DNA of 64,000 nucleotides, from positions 39,124 through 103,123 of the forward strand of contig DEHD01000039.1 of the NCBI GenBank assembly GCA_002351725.1, given 5' to 3'. The translations under genes were made by a program, and so were the position numbers. Of this stretch, positions 15,960 through 24,776 are shown one piece after another (the stretch's first letter is position 1; each line of letters begins with the position of its first letter). The notes under the pieces were generated by a model that made no database searches, was not told the origin of the DNA, and worked only from the letters and a program-made list of their open reading frames with translations. Source of the stretch: Prevotella sp. UBA2809. GTDB taxonomy: Bacteria > Bacteroidota > Bacteroidia > Bacteroidales > Bacteroidaceae.

Positions 15960-16949
15960 TTACTTTTCTTTATAGATAACTTTGTTTGCTCCACTGGTAA
16001 TCTTCAGAGCCTCAGGATGTTCCTTGATAAACGAGTCGATGTGGCGCACACGTTTCTCCTCAAGAATCTCATCAACAGCAATAAGTATACCAGTCTCCTC
16101 AACATCGCCAAAGCCGTAGTTGATAGCTGTACCAAACAGTTTCATTGTTGGCGAGAGACTCATATAAGCATTAACCAATGGGGGGATGTTATAACCCAGC
16201 TTGCGGATTTCGCCATTAAGAACTTTATAATCATCTTTGAAAGACTTTCCTGCAAAAAGATGTTCAAGTTCCTTTGGATCTGTATCCATTTCCAGCGGTT
16301 TCATCGGTATAATCAGCTTCTCTTTGTCATCAAAATGCTTCTTAAGGAAGTACAGAATCATATCGCGACCCTTGCGGATATAAGAAGGATACATAGTCAT
16401 CTTACCAAAGAAATACTTTACGTTTGGCTTGATAACAGTAAGAGCTCCAAGTCCATCCCAAAGATTATCCAATGCAAACAAGCTCTTAGCACCCATACGA
16501 GAACTCTGATAAGGAAGAGAGACAAATGAACGTCCGAGTTCTATGGTCCAAGGTGCATAATCCTTAATAAACTTCTCTGAGAAATGGAACATATGACTTG
16601 TAGCCAGAATAGGCTGACCCTTTTCATCATAATCCCAGTCAGTACCAAGCAGATATCTATAGCCACCAATAATCTCCTCAGCCTCAGGATTCCATACAAT
16701 AAGCTGCTTGTAACAATTGTCACAAGTATCGAATTCATCGATATCCATATCCTTTCCCGTGCCTCCACCAGCTTCGCGGAATGCAATCTCACGAAGTCGG
16801 CCTATCTCCTTCATCACATTAGGAGCATTGTGAGCTGTGATTACATATATCTCATTATGACTCTTGTTTGTCATACGGAGCTGACGCTCAGGAGTAAGCT
16901 CACTCTTGAGAATCTCTTTGGCTATAGGCTGGATAATTTCCTGTTCCAT
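15960..16949 (-). CDS. glsB: GNAT/hemolysin-type acyltransferase, probable GlsB
   Basis: A 329-residue cytoplasmic protein resembling the ornithine/glycine-lipid N-acyltransferase family: EIGRLREIAFREAGGGTGKDMDIDEFD near residue 50, then IGGYRYLLG, WTIELGRSFVSLPYQ and KYFFGKMTMYPSY. In Bacteroides GlsB N-acylates glycine using acyl-ACP as the first step of glycine lipid synthesis. It follows the PlsC-like acyltransferase gene by 19 nt, the same pairing as in Bacteroides. Function is by family and context. Confidence 0.8.
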   Translation of the reverse strand: MEQEIIQPIAKEILKSELTPERQLRMTNKSHNEIYVITAHNAPNVMKEIGRLREIAFREAGGGTGKDMDIDEFDTCDNCYKQLIVWNPEAEEIIGGYRYLLGTDWDYDEKGQPILATSHMFHFSEKFIKDYAPWTIELGRSFVSLPYQSSRMGAKSLFALDNLWDGLGALTVIKPNVKYFFGKMTMYPSYIRKGRDMILYFLKKHFDDKEKLIIPMKPLEMDTDPKELEHLFAGKSFKDDYKVLNGEIRKLGYNIPPLVNAYMSLSPTMKLFGTAINYGFGDVEETGILIAVDEILEEKRVRHIDSFIKEHPEALKITSGANKVIYKEK

Positions 16950-16968
16950 TCTCTCTTTCTTAAGTTGT

Positions 16969-17793
16969 TTATAGTTTATAGACTTGTTCTCTTACAAATT
17001 CTGCCCATTCCATCGGCGTTTTCGACTTATCGAATGTTTGCCAGGGAATAGGTTTTCCTATCTTTACTTCAAAGCTTTTGTGAACGTTTTTGTACATTTC
17101 ATCGACAAGAAACAACATAGCCAGATTAAATGGCAGATGCTTGTCGCTGAAGTTGGCCAAGCGATAGAAGAACTTACTATTCTCGCCACTGAAGTGGATG
17201 GGCACAACATCACGCTGATATTCCACACTCTTTGAAATAAAGGTTTTCTTCCAAGGAATATCCTGAATAATGCCGTTCTTCTTGCGAGAACAGATTCCTG
17301 CAGGGAACATCAGCATGTGATGATCGCTCTTGAATCCAGCCTCAACCATAGCAGGGAAGTTGCGACTCTGATTGCCCGTCTTGTTGATTGGAATACACAA
17401 TGGCGCAAGGCCAGGAAGATTCATCAACAGATCATTAACCAGATAGCGGAAGCGTCCATTATAGAATCTGCCAATAATTGCCCCAAGAGCCACTCCGTCT
17501 TCACCGCCCAATGGGTGATTGCTCACAAAAGTATATAGTTTGCCATCGTTAGGATCAGGAAGATTCTCCTTTCCAACGACGTTCAGAGTCATATCGAGGT
17601 ATTTTACACATTCCTCCAACCACTCTACGCCAACCTTATCGCGACTCTCCCAAAGGAATGCATTTACCTGGTCCTGATGGGCTATTTTCTTAAGCCAACT
17701 AACCAATGGACGAGGCACAAACTTAGCCTTTGTGCCCATCTTCCCTTTGAGGATCTGATCAATGTCGATCGTTTGCTCTGTTACTGTTGTCAT
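16969..17793 (-). CDS. glsA: PlsC-like 1-acyl acyltransferase, probable GlsA
   Basis: A 274-residue acyltransferase. YTFVSNHPLGGEDGVALG is the H-x-x-x-x-(E/D) block of the PlsC superfamily, PINKTGNQSRNF block II-like, and MLMFPAGICSRKKNG and IPWKKTFISKS block III and IV. In glycine lipid synthesis GlsA O-acylates the 3-hydroxyacyl glycine made by GlsB to give the diacylated aminolipid. First gene of the two-gene operon, with a TATTTTTG box at 17817-17824. Peripheral inner membrane enzyme. An ordinary lysophospholipid acyltransferase is the alternative. Confidence 0.8.
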   Translation of the reverse strand: MTTVTEQTIDIDQILKGKMGTKAKFVPRPLVSWLKKIAHQDQVNAFLWESRDKVGVEWLEECVKYLDMTLNVVGKENLPDPNDGKLYTFVSNHPLGGEDGVALGAIIGRFYNGRFRYLVNDLLMNLPGLAPLCIPINKTGNQSRNFPAMVEAGFKSDHHMLMFPAGICSRKKNGIIQDIPWKKTFISKSVEYQRDVVPIHFSGENSKFFYRLANFSDKHLPFNLAMLFLVDEMYKNVHKSFEVKIGKPIPWQTFDKSKTPMEWAEFVREQVYKL

Positions 17794-17816
17794 TTCTCTC
17801 TTGCACTAACGCGATG

Positions 17817-17824
17817 CAAAAATA
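17817..17824 (-). promoter_or_regulatory. -7 box of the gls operon
   Basis: CAAAAATA, i.e. TATTTTTG on the minus strand, 23 nt upstream of the start codon at 17793. Divergent from the mraZ promoter. Confidence 0.5.
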
Positions 17825-17936
17825 GCACATTTCTTTGAATAATGAGCAAAAATTGAAGAAAAAACTTTGTTTTTAAATGTATTTAGGACTGAACAAGGGT
17901 TTTGATTAACAAAAAAAGGTTAAATTCAAAAAAAAG

Positions 17937-17961
17937 TGGGGAATTGTGGTGTAAAGTGGGG
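17937..17961 (+). promoter_or_regulatory. MraZ operator, three 10-bp-spaced repeats
   Basis: TGGGG (17937-17941), TGGTG (17947-17951), TGGGG (17957-17961), each separated by 5 bp. This is the known MraZ recognition pattern (TGGGN repeats with 5-bp spacers, described in E. coli and mollicutes). The middle repeat covers the position of the -33 element, so MraZ binding should repress its own cluster. Confidence 0.85.
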
Positions 17962-17970
17962 AAAAATGAG

Positions 17971-17978
17971 TATCTTTG
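17971..17978 (+). promoter_or_regulatory. -7 box of the dcw cluster
   Basis: TATCTTTG, 28 nt upstream of the mraZ ATG and 9 nt downstream of the MraZ operator. Confidence 0.75.
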
Positions 17979-18006
17979 CGCCAAATTTATTATTAAATAG
18001 GTACGT

Positions 18007-18462
18007 ATGCGATTTATAGGTAATATAGAAGCCAAGATGGACGCTAAGGGTAGAGCCTTCCTGCCAGCCGTTTTCCGTAAGGTGCTACAGGCATCTGGCG
18101 AGGAAGGACTGGTACTGAGAAAGGACGTCTTCCAGAACTGTCTGGTTCTATATCCTGAAAGCGTATGGAACGAGCGACTCGACCTTTTGAAATCACAGCT
18201 CCGTCCATGGAAGCAGGCGCACCAGCAGATTTTCCGCCAGTTTGTATCCGAGGCGGAAGTAGTGTCACTTGATGGCAATGGACGATTCTTGATCTCAAAG
18301 CGACTGATGAAAGTGGCAGAAATAGAGCAGGATCTCCAGTTTATCGGAATGGACAATACCATCGAGATTTGGGCACCAGAGAAACTTAAAGAAACATTGA
18401 AGAGCGAAGAGGAATTCGGAATCGAATTTGAGAACATCATGAACGTCAGCGACAATCTATGA
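18007..18462 (+). CDS. mraZ: Transcriptional regulator MraZ
   Basis: A 151-residue member of the MraZ/SpoVT-AbrB-like family, with two repeats carrying the D-x-x-G-R signature (MDAKGRAFLPAVFR at ~12-25 and LDGNGRFLISKRL at ~88-100). MraZ forms a ring that binds the TGGGN repeats upstream of its own gene and represses the division and cell wall cluster. Those repeats are present at 17937-17961. First gene of the dcw cluster; its last 4 nt overlap the rsmH start (ATGA). Confidence 0.97.
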   Translation: MRFIGNIEAKMDAKGRAFLPAVFRKVLQASGEEGLVLRKDVFQNCLVLYPESVWNERLDLLKSQLRPWKQAHQQIFRQFVSEAEVVSLDGNGRFLISKRLMKVAEIEQDLQFIGMDNTIEIWAPEKLKETLKSEEEFGIEFENIMNVSDNL

Positions 18463-19373
18463 TTATTACTGCCGAAACATATCACGTACCAGTGCTACTC
18501 AACGAGAGCATAGACGGACTTGCCATCAAGCCCGATGGTATCTATGTTGACGTCACATTCGGAGGTGGCGGACATAGCAAAGAGATACTGCGCAGACTTG
18601 GTAAAAAGGGGCATTTATATAGTTTCGATCAAGACCCTGATGCAGAAAAGAACATCGTAAACGACGATCGTTTCACCTTTGTAAGAAGCAACTTCAGATA
18701 TCTAAAGAACTGGATGCGCTATTATGGTGTTGATCATATCGATGGCCTCTTAGCTGACCTTGGAGTATCAAGCCACCACTTTGATGACGAAACACGCGGA
18801 TTCTCATTCCGTTTCGACGCCCCTTTAGACATGCGAATGAACAAGCGCGCAGGAACTACTGCAGCTGAGATTCTAAACAACTACAACGAAGAGCAACTGG
18901 CTGACATATTCTATATATATGGAGAACTGAAAAATGCCAGAAAGATTGCAGCGGCCATTACGAAGGCCCGCAACGAGAAGAGAATAGAGACCACAGATGA
19001 TTTTCTACACGTGACAGAAAAACTTTTCCAACGTGAGAGAGAAAAAAAGGAGATGGCAAAAATGTTCCAAGCATTGAGAATAGAGGTGAACCACGAGATG
19101 GACGCCCTAAAAGAGATGCTGAACGGAGCCATGGAGACACTCTGTGAAGGCGGACGACTCTCTGTAATAACCTATCACTCACTTGAAGACCGCATCGTAA
19201 AGAACATGATGAAGGCAGGTAATGTGGAAGGTAAGGTAAAGCAGGACTTCTTTGGACGAATCGAGGCACCATTCCGCTTAGTAAATAATAAGGTAATAGT
19301 GCCAAGCGACGAGGAACAACAACAGAACCCACGAAGCAGAAGTGCAAAGTTGAGAGTTGCTGAGAAAATTTAA
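18459..19373 (+). CDS. rsmH: 16S rRNA m4C1402 methyltransferase RsmH
   Basis: A 304-residue SAM-dependent methyltransferase (formerly MraW). HVPVLLNESIDGL at the start, VDVTFGGGGHSKEIL as the SAM-binding loop, ADLGVSSHHFDD and RMNKRAGTTAAEILN, and YHSLEDRIVK near the end are hallmarks. It N4-methylates C1402 of 16S rRNA. Overlaps mraZ by 4 nt and is followed at once by ftsL. Confidence 0.97.
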   Translation: MIITAETYHVPVLLNESIDGLAIKPDGIYVDVTFGGGGHSKEILRRLGKKGHLYSFDQDPDAEKNIVNDDRFTFVRSNFRYLKNWMRYYGVDHIDGLLADLGVSSHHFDDETRGFSFRFDAPLDMRMNKRAGTTAAEILNNYNEEQLADIFYIYGELKNARKIAAAITKARNEKRIETTDDFLHVTEKLFQREREKKEMAKMFQALRIEVNHEMDALKEMLNGAMETLCEGGRLSVITYHSLEDRIVKNMMKAGNVEGKVKQDFFGRIEAPFRLVNNKVIVPSDEEQQQNPRSRSAKLRVAEKI

Positions 19374-19374
19374 G

Positions 19375-19878
19375 ATGAGAGAACAGATGGAGAATAAAGA
19401 CGACATAGAGCTGGAGATGCAGGAAATCATAGAGGAAAAACCCGCTACTCAGGAGAAAGTGAGCCTGAAGGAAGAAGCCTCTGAGATGAAAGAGCATGCC
19501 AAGAAGACTATCCAGAAGATTAAAGAGAAGGTTAAGGAGGAGGATACTCGTCCAACATCATCTTTGAATCTCAGAACCATTCTTGGTGGCGATTTCCTTA
19601 CTGCAGAGATGGTGCGCAAGCAGATTTGGCTGGTTGTGCTCATGGTGTTCTTTACCATCATATACGTAGCCTCAAGATATCAGTGTCAGCAAGACCTGAT
19701 AGCTATCGACAAGCTGGAGAAGGAACTGCTTGATGCAAAATACAAGGCACTTTCAAGTTCAAGCACCCTTACAGAAATGTGTCGCGAGAGTCATGTGCTG
19801 GATGCATTGAAGCAGAATAACGATAGTCTGCTCCATATTTCAGATCAGCCACCATATATAGTTAATGTACCAGAATAA
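19375..19878 (+). CDS. ftsL: FtsL-like bitopic division protein
   Basis: I use ATG 19375, one base after the rsmH stop; an ATG six codons earlier overlaps rsmH, and MENKDD at 19387 is also possible. About 167 residues: a long acidic/basic cytoplasmic part (~1-85, rich in E and K), one TM (IWLVVLMVFFTIIYVA), then a short periplasmic coiled coil (LIAIDKLEKELLDAKYKAL). Position between rsmH and ftsI and the topology identify it as the FtsL counterpart, which bridges FtsQ, FtsB and FtsI/FtsW. The cytoplasmic tail is much longer than in E. coli FtsL. Sequence alone is weak evidence. Confidence 0.8.
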   Translation: MREQMENKDDIELEMQEIIEEKPATQEKVSLKEEASEMKEHAKKTIQKIKEKVKEEDTRPTSSLNLRTILGGDFLTAEMVRKQIWLVVLMVFFTIIYVASRYQCQQDLIAIDKLEKELLDAKYKALSSSSTLTEMCRESHVLDALKQNNDSLLHISDQPPYIVNVPE

Positions 19879-19887
19879 AAGAGAAAG

Positions 19888-22011
19888 ATGAGTAAGTTCA
19901 ATAACGATAAGGTCATGCCACGCTACTTCGCCATCGCAGTAGTACTAACACTTATTGGTATTGCCGTTGTAGGCAAGGCCATGTATATCATGACTGCCAA
20001 AAAGGATTATTGGACTCAGGTTGCCTCTCGTCTGAAGCGCGACAGCGTTGTTGTGAAGCCTAATCGCGGAAACATTCTGAGTTGCGACGGTCAGCTGATG
20101 GCAAGCAGTATTCCCGAATACAAACTTTACATGGATTTCCAGGCTGGTGCAGAAGACTCTATAGGAAAACATAAGCGCGACTCTATCTGGGAGGCCAACA
20201 TCGACACTATCTGCTACGAACTGAACCAAATATTTCCACAAAGATCAGCAGCGGAGTTTAAAGCAAACCTGTTGGAAGGAAAACATAAGGTACAGAAGAA
20301 CGGAACCGTTGGTGCACGCCACTGGGATATATGGCCAAGACGCGTAGACTACAATACCTTCTGCGAAGTTCACAATCTCCCAATTTTCAAAGAGCGCACC
20401 TACAAAGGAGGATTCCATTGGGAAACATACAACTCTCGTCGCAGACCTTTCGGAACATTGGCACGACGCACCATCGGAGAGATGTTTGGAGCCAAAGACA
20501 GTGCGAAAAACGGTCTGGAGTTATCGCTTGACACCCTGCTACGAGGCAAGAACGGCTTGATGCATCGCCGTAAGATTCTTAGCAAGTATCTTGACATTCC
20601 TGTTCTATCGCCTGAAGACGGTGTTGATGTAGTAACAACCATCGATGTTGGCATGCAGGATTTGGCAGAACGCGCCCTTGTTGACGAGCTTAAGGAAATC
20701 AATGGCGAAATGGGTGTAGCCATTCTGATGGAAGTAAAGACAGGCGACGTTAAGGCCATAGTAAATATGACACGAGGCCAGGACGGCAACTACTATGAGA
20801 TGGTGAACAACGCCATAAGCTATCGTTGTGAGCCAGGATCAGTATTCAAGGTCGCTTCGTTCCTTGTTGCACTCGACGACGGAGTCATCGATACCACCAT
20901 GACTATCCCAACAGGATGTGGAGTTATGGAAATGCATGGGCGTCCAATGAAGGACCACAACTGGCGTCGTGGAGGATATGGAACAATCAACGTGGCTCGA
21001 GCACTTGAGGTTAGTTCAAATATCGGAGTGAGCTACCTTATAGATAAGTATTATGGTCACAACCCAAAGAAATATGTTGAGGGACTATACCGTATAGGTA
21101 TCCACGAAGACCTGAAGCTCCCATTGGTGGGTTACCACACACCAATGATCCGTATGCCTGACACCAAGACTACCGATAGAGCTAAATACTGGAGTAAGAC
21201 AACCCTACCCTGGATGAGTATTGGTTACGAGACCCAGATTGCGCCTATTAATACCGTAGCATTCTATAATGCGATTGCCAACGATGGTAAGATGATGCAG
21301 CCACGCTTCATAAAGCAGTTGGTTAAGAATGGTGAGGTTATCAGGGAGTTCGAGCCTGTAGTTCTGAAGGAACGTATTGCCAAGCCACAGACAATTAAGA
21401 CCATGCAGACCATTCTGGAACACGTGGTAAGTCAGGGATTGGGCAAGAAGGCTGGTTCAAAATCATTCAAGGTTGCTGGTAAGACAGGAACAGCTCAGGT
21501 TGCAGACCAATTCGGAAGCTATCACTCTGGTGTTACACGTTACTGGCTCAGCTTTGCAGGTTTCTTCCCTGCTGACAATCCTCGATACACATGTATCGTT
21601 TGTCTGAAGAAGTCAGGCCTGCCCGCTTCTGGTGGTGGTATGAGTGGTGTTGTATTCCATCATATAGCAGAAGGTGTTATGGCTCAGAACCTGAAACGAA
21701 GCGTAGATGCCGCACGCGATGCATCATCGATAATGACACCTGACGTAAAGAGAGGTGATAATTCTGCTGCGAACTATGTTCTTGCAAGTCTTAAGACCAA
21801 GGCTTCGTCAAATAGCAGCACCAACTATCGCGAGAGCAGTAAGCACACCGTACCTGATGTTACGGGAATGGGTGCAAAAGATGCAGTTTATCAGTTAGAA
21901 AGTAGGCACATAAAGGCTCGCGTTAAGGGTAGAGGAAAAGTAAAGTCACAAAGTATCCACGCCGGTACTGCTATCAAACAGGGAATGGTGTGTGAACTAA
22001 TATTAGATTAA
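19888..22011 (+). CDS. ftsI: Division transpeptidase FtsI (PBP with PASTA domain)
   Basis: A 707-residue class B penicillin-binding protein. One N-terminal TM (RYFAIAVVLTLIGIAVVG), dimerisation domain, and transpeptidase domain with S318 in EPGSVFK, S376-S-N378 and KTG at 532-534 (GKTGTAQ). It ends in one PASTA domain (TVPDVTGMGAKDAVYQLE), as in SpoVD-type PBPs and Bacteroidetes FtsI. It crosslinks septal peptidoglycan together with FtsW. Sits 9 nt after ftsL. Confidence 0.96.
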   Translation: MSKFNNDKVMPRYFAIAVVLTLIGIAVVGKAMYIMTAKKDYWTQVASRLKRDSVVVKPNRGNILSCDGQLMASSIPEYKLYMDFQAGAEDSIGKHKRDSIWEANIDTICYELNQIFPQRSAAEFKANLLEGKHKVQKNGTVGARHWDIWPRRVDYNTFCEVHNLPIFKERTYKGGFHWETYNSRRRPFGTLARRTIGEMFGAKDSAKNGLELSLDTLLRGKNGLMHRRKILSKYLDIPVLSPEDGVDVVTTIDVGMQDLAERALVDELKEINGEMGVAILMEVKTGDVKAIVNMTRGQDGNYYEMVNNAISYRCEPGSVFKVASFLVALDDGVIDTTMTIPTGCGVMEMHGRPMKDHNWRRGGYGTINVARALEVSSNIGVSYLIDKYYGHNPKKYVEGLYRIGIHEDLKLPLVGYHTPMIRMPDTKTTDRAKYWSKTTLPWMSIGYETQIAPINTVAFYNAIANDGKMMQPRFIKQLVKNGEVIREFEPVVLKERIAKPQTIKTMQTILEHVVSQGLGKKAGSKSFKVAGKTGTAQVADQFGSYHSGVTRYWLSFAGFFPADNPRYTCIVCLKKSGLPASGGGMSGVVFHHIAEGVMAQNLKRSVDAARDASSIMTPDVKRGDNSAANYVLASLKTKASSNSSTNYRESSKHTVPDVTGMGAKDAVYQLESRHIKARVKGRGKVKSQSIHAGTAIKQGMVCELILD

Positions 22012-22034
22012 TATATATAATAAGGTATAGAGAT

Positions 22035-23486
22035 ATGAGATTAAACGAATTGCTCAAGAATGTTGAGACACTTAACATCATTGGTGATGTTGAAGTGGAG
22101 ATCACGGGTGTCAACATCGACTCACGCAGAATTGAGAAGGGACACCTTTTTGTTGCCATTCCAGGCACTCAGACTGATGGACACAAGTACATCCCAAAAG
22201 CAATTGAACTTGGAGCAGCAGCTGTATTGTGCGAAAACATGCCAGAGCAGCAGGTTCCTGGAGTAACATACATCCAGGTAGCCTCAACAGAAGATGCTGT
22301 AGGTAAGGTCGCTACCCTATTCTATGGCGACCCTTCGAGAAAACTTAAACTTGTAGGTGTAACAGGAACAAACGGCAAGACCACCATCGCCACCTTATTA
22401 TATAATATGTTTCGCAAGTTCGGACATAAGTGTGGTCTGCTGTCAACTGTATGTAACTATATCGAAGATGAGGCCATTCCCGCTGATCATACCACCCCTG
22501 ACCCAATTGAACTGAACCGTCTGCTGGCTCAGATGGTTGATGCCGGTTGTGAGTATGCTTTCATGGAGTGCTCAAGTCACGCCATAGCACAGAAGCGTAT
22601 CGGAGGTCTGAAGTTTGCTGGTGGATTGTTCACAAATCTTACTCGCGACCATCTTGACTACCATAAGACATTCGAGAACTACCGTGATGCGAAGAAGGCA
22701 TTCTTCGATGGTCTCGACAAAGACGCCTTTGCTATTACCAATGCTGACGACAAGAACGGACAGATTATGGTACAGAACTGTAAAGCACAGGTTAAGACCT
22801 ACTCTACCCGCACAATGGCAGATTTCAAGGCAAAGATTATCGAGTGTCACTTTGAGGGAATGTATCTTGACATCAATGGCAAAGAGGTTGGTGTGCAGTT
22901 CATAGGTAAATTCAATGTCAGCAACCTGTTGGCTGTATACGGTGCAGCAGTAATGTTGGGCAAGAAGCCAGAGGATATTCTATTGATACTCAGCACACTC
23001 AAGAGTGTTAACGGACGTCTGGAGCCCATCCACTCACCAGAAGGATACACAGCAATTGTTGACTATGCTCACACCCCCGATGCACTTGAGAATGTGCTTA
23101 ACGCCATCCACGAGGTGCTTAACGGCAAGGGAAAAGTCATCACCGTTTGCGGTGCAGGTGGTAATCGCGACAAAGGTAAGCGTCCACTCATGGCTCAGGA
23201 AGCTGTAAAGCAGAGCGATAAGGTAATCATCACATCCGACAACCCACGATTCGAAGAGCCTCAGGATATCATCAACGATATGCTGGCAGGTCTCGACCAG
23301 AAACAGATGAAGAAGGTTGTAAGCATCGTAGACCGCCGCGAAGCTATACGCACAGCATGTATGCTGGCCGAGAAGGGAGATGTGATTCTTATCGCAGGTA
23401 AGGGTCACGAGGACTATCAGGAGATAAAGGGAGTGAAGCATCACTTCGACGATAAAGAAGTTGTAAAGGAGATCTTTAATTCATAA
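22035..23486 (+). CDS. murE: UDP-MurNAc-tripeptide synthetase MurE
   Basis: A 483-residue Mur ligase. GVTGTNGKTTIATL (~108-121) binds ATP, DHLDYHKTFENY and YAHTPDALENVL belong to the central and C-terminal domains. TSDNPRFE contains the DNPR motif (D402) that selects meso-diaminopimelate, so the third residue of the stem peptide is mDAP. Adds it to UDP-MurNAc-L-Ala-D-Glu in the cytoplasm. Between ftsI and mraY as in the standard cluster; murF, which often follows, is missing here. Confidence 0.97.
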   Translation: MRLNELLKNVETLNIIGDVEVEITGVNIDSRRIEKGHLFVAIPGTQTDGHKYIPKAIELGAAAVLCENMPEQQVPGVTYIQVASTEDAVGKVATLFYGDPSRKLKLVGVTGTNGKTTIATLLYNMFRKFGHKCGLLSTVCNYIEDEAIPADHTTPDPIELNRLLAQMVDAGCEYAFMECSSHAIAQKRIGGLKFAGGLFTNLTRDHLDYHKTFENYRDAKKAFFDGLDKDAFAITNADDKNGQIMVQNCKAQVKTYSTRTMADFKAKIIECHFEGMYLDINGKEVGVQFIGKFNVSNLLAVYGAAVMLGKKPEDILLILSTLKSVNGRLEPIHSPEGYTAIVDYAHTPDALENVLNAIHEVLNGKGKVITVCGAGGNRDKGKRPLMAQEAVKQSDKVIITSDNPRFEEPQDIINDMLAGLDQKQMKKVVSIVDRREAIRTACMLAEKGDVILIAGKGHEDYQEIKGVKHHFDDKEVVKEIFNS

Positions 23487-23497
23487 TACCATAGCTT

Positions 23498-24769
23498 ATG
23501 TTATACTATCTGTTCAGATTCCTCGACCAGTACGATATACCAGGATCACATATGTGGTCTTATATATCGTTCCGTTCTCTGCTCACACTTATCCTTTCAT
23601 TGCTTATCTCAGCATGGTTTGGTGAGAGATTCATTAAGTGGATGAAACGCAGAAGCATCTTCGAGACAGAACGCGACCCAAGCATCGACCCATTCGGAGT
23701 CGAGAAGAAAGGTGTACCAACAATGGGTGGTATCATCATAATAGTAAGTATACTTATTCCTGTATTGCTTTTCGGACGTATACGTAACACCTATCTTATC
23801 CTTATGGTTATCACAACCGTTTGGCTTGGATTCCTTGGATTCCTTGATGACTACATCAAAATATTCAAACGCAACAAGGATGGACTGAAAGGTAAATACA
23901 AGATTGTAGGTCAGGTAAGTATAGGTTTCATCGTTGGACTAACACTTTGGCTAAGTCCAGATGTAGTAGTTAGAGAGAATGTCAACGTAGCACAGCAGAA
24001 TCAGGAAGTAGTTGTAAAACACAAGAAGGAAGCTGTGAAGTCATTGCAGACTACTATACCTTTCATTAAGAACCACAACCTCAATTACTCTAATGTAATG
24101 TCGTTCTTAGGGAAGAATAAGGTTGCAGCAGGTTGGGTATTGTTTGTATTCATTACTATCTTTGCAGTAACAGCTGTATCAAACGGAGCCAATCTTAACG
24201 ATGGAATGGACGGAATGTGTGCAGGAAACTCTGCTATTGTAGGAGTTGCGTTGGGTATATTAGCCTACGTATCGTCACATATAGGATATGCTTCTTATTT
24301 CGACATCATGTATATCCCCCACTCAGAGGAACTGGTAGTATTCCTATGTGCATTTATAGGAGCTATGATCGGATTCCTTTGGTACAATGCTTATCCTGCA
24401 CAGGTATTCATGGGTGATACTGGTTCACTTACAATTGGTGGTATCATTGGTGTTGCTGCAGTTATCATACACAAGGAGCTGCTTCTGCCAATCCTTTGTG
24501 GAATATTCTTCGTTGAAAGCCTTAGCGTTATCATACAGACACAATGGTTCAAAATACAGAAGCGCAAGGGCAAGAGAGTTCGCGTGTTCCGTGCCACACC
24601 TATCCACGACAACTTCCGCAAGCTCGATTCACAGCTCGATGCTACAAGTCAGTATATTTTGAAAGGCTGGCCTCATCGTCCTTTCCACGAGTCGAAGATT
24701 ACCATCCGATTCTGGATCACTTCAATTATTCTGGCAGCTCTCACACTCATAACATTAAAGATGCGATAA
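23498..24769 (+). CDS. mraY: Phospho-MurNAc-pentapeptide transferase MraY
   Basis: A 423-residue polytopic enzyme, about 60 residues longer than E. coli MraY. FGVEKKGVPTMGGIIII, LGFLDDYIKIFKRNKDGLKGKYK (catalytic Asp pair and Lys) and NGANLNDGMDGMCAG, FMGDTGSLTIGG are the family signatures. It transfers phospho-MurNAc-pentapeptide to undecaprenyl phosphate, forming lipid I. The extra length is a hydrophilic insertion after GLTLWLSP (~residues 155-205, containing VVVKHKKEAVKSL), typical for Bacteroidetes and probably periplasmic. Confidence 0.96.
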   Translation: MLYYLFRFLDQYDIPGSHMWSYISFRSLLTLILSLLISAWFGERFIKWMKRRSIFETERDPSIDPFGVEKKGVPTMGGIIIIVSILIPVLLFGRIRNTYLILMVITTVWLGFLGFLDDYIKIFKRNKDGLKGKYKIVGQVSIGFIVGLTLWLSPDVVVRENVNVAQQNQEVVVKHKKEAVKSLQTTIPFIKNHNLNYSNVMSFLGKNKVAAGWVLFVFITIFAVTAVSNGANLNDGMDGMCAGNSAIVGVALGILAYVSSHIGYASYFDIMYIPHSEELVVFLCAFIGAMIGFLWYNAYPAQVFMGDTGSLTIGGIIGVAAVIIHKELLLPILCGIFFVESLSVIIQTQWFKIQKRKGKRVRVFRATPIHDNFRKLDSQLDATSQYILKGWPHRPFHESKITIRFWITSIILAALTLITLKMR

Positions 24770-24776
24770 TAAAAAT

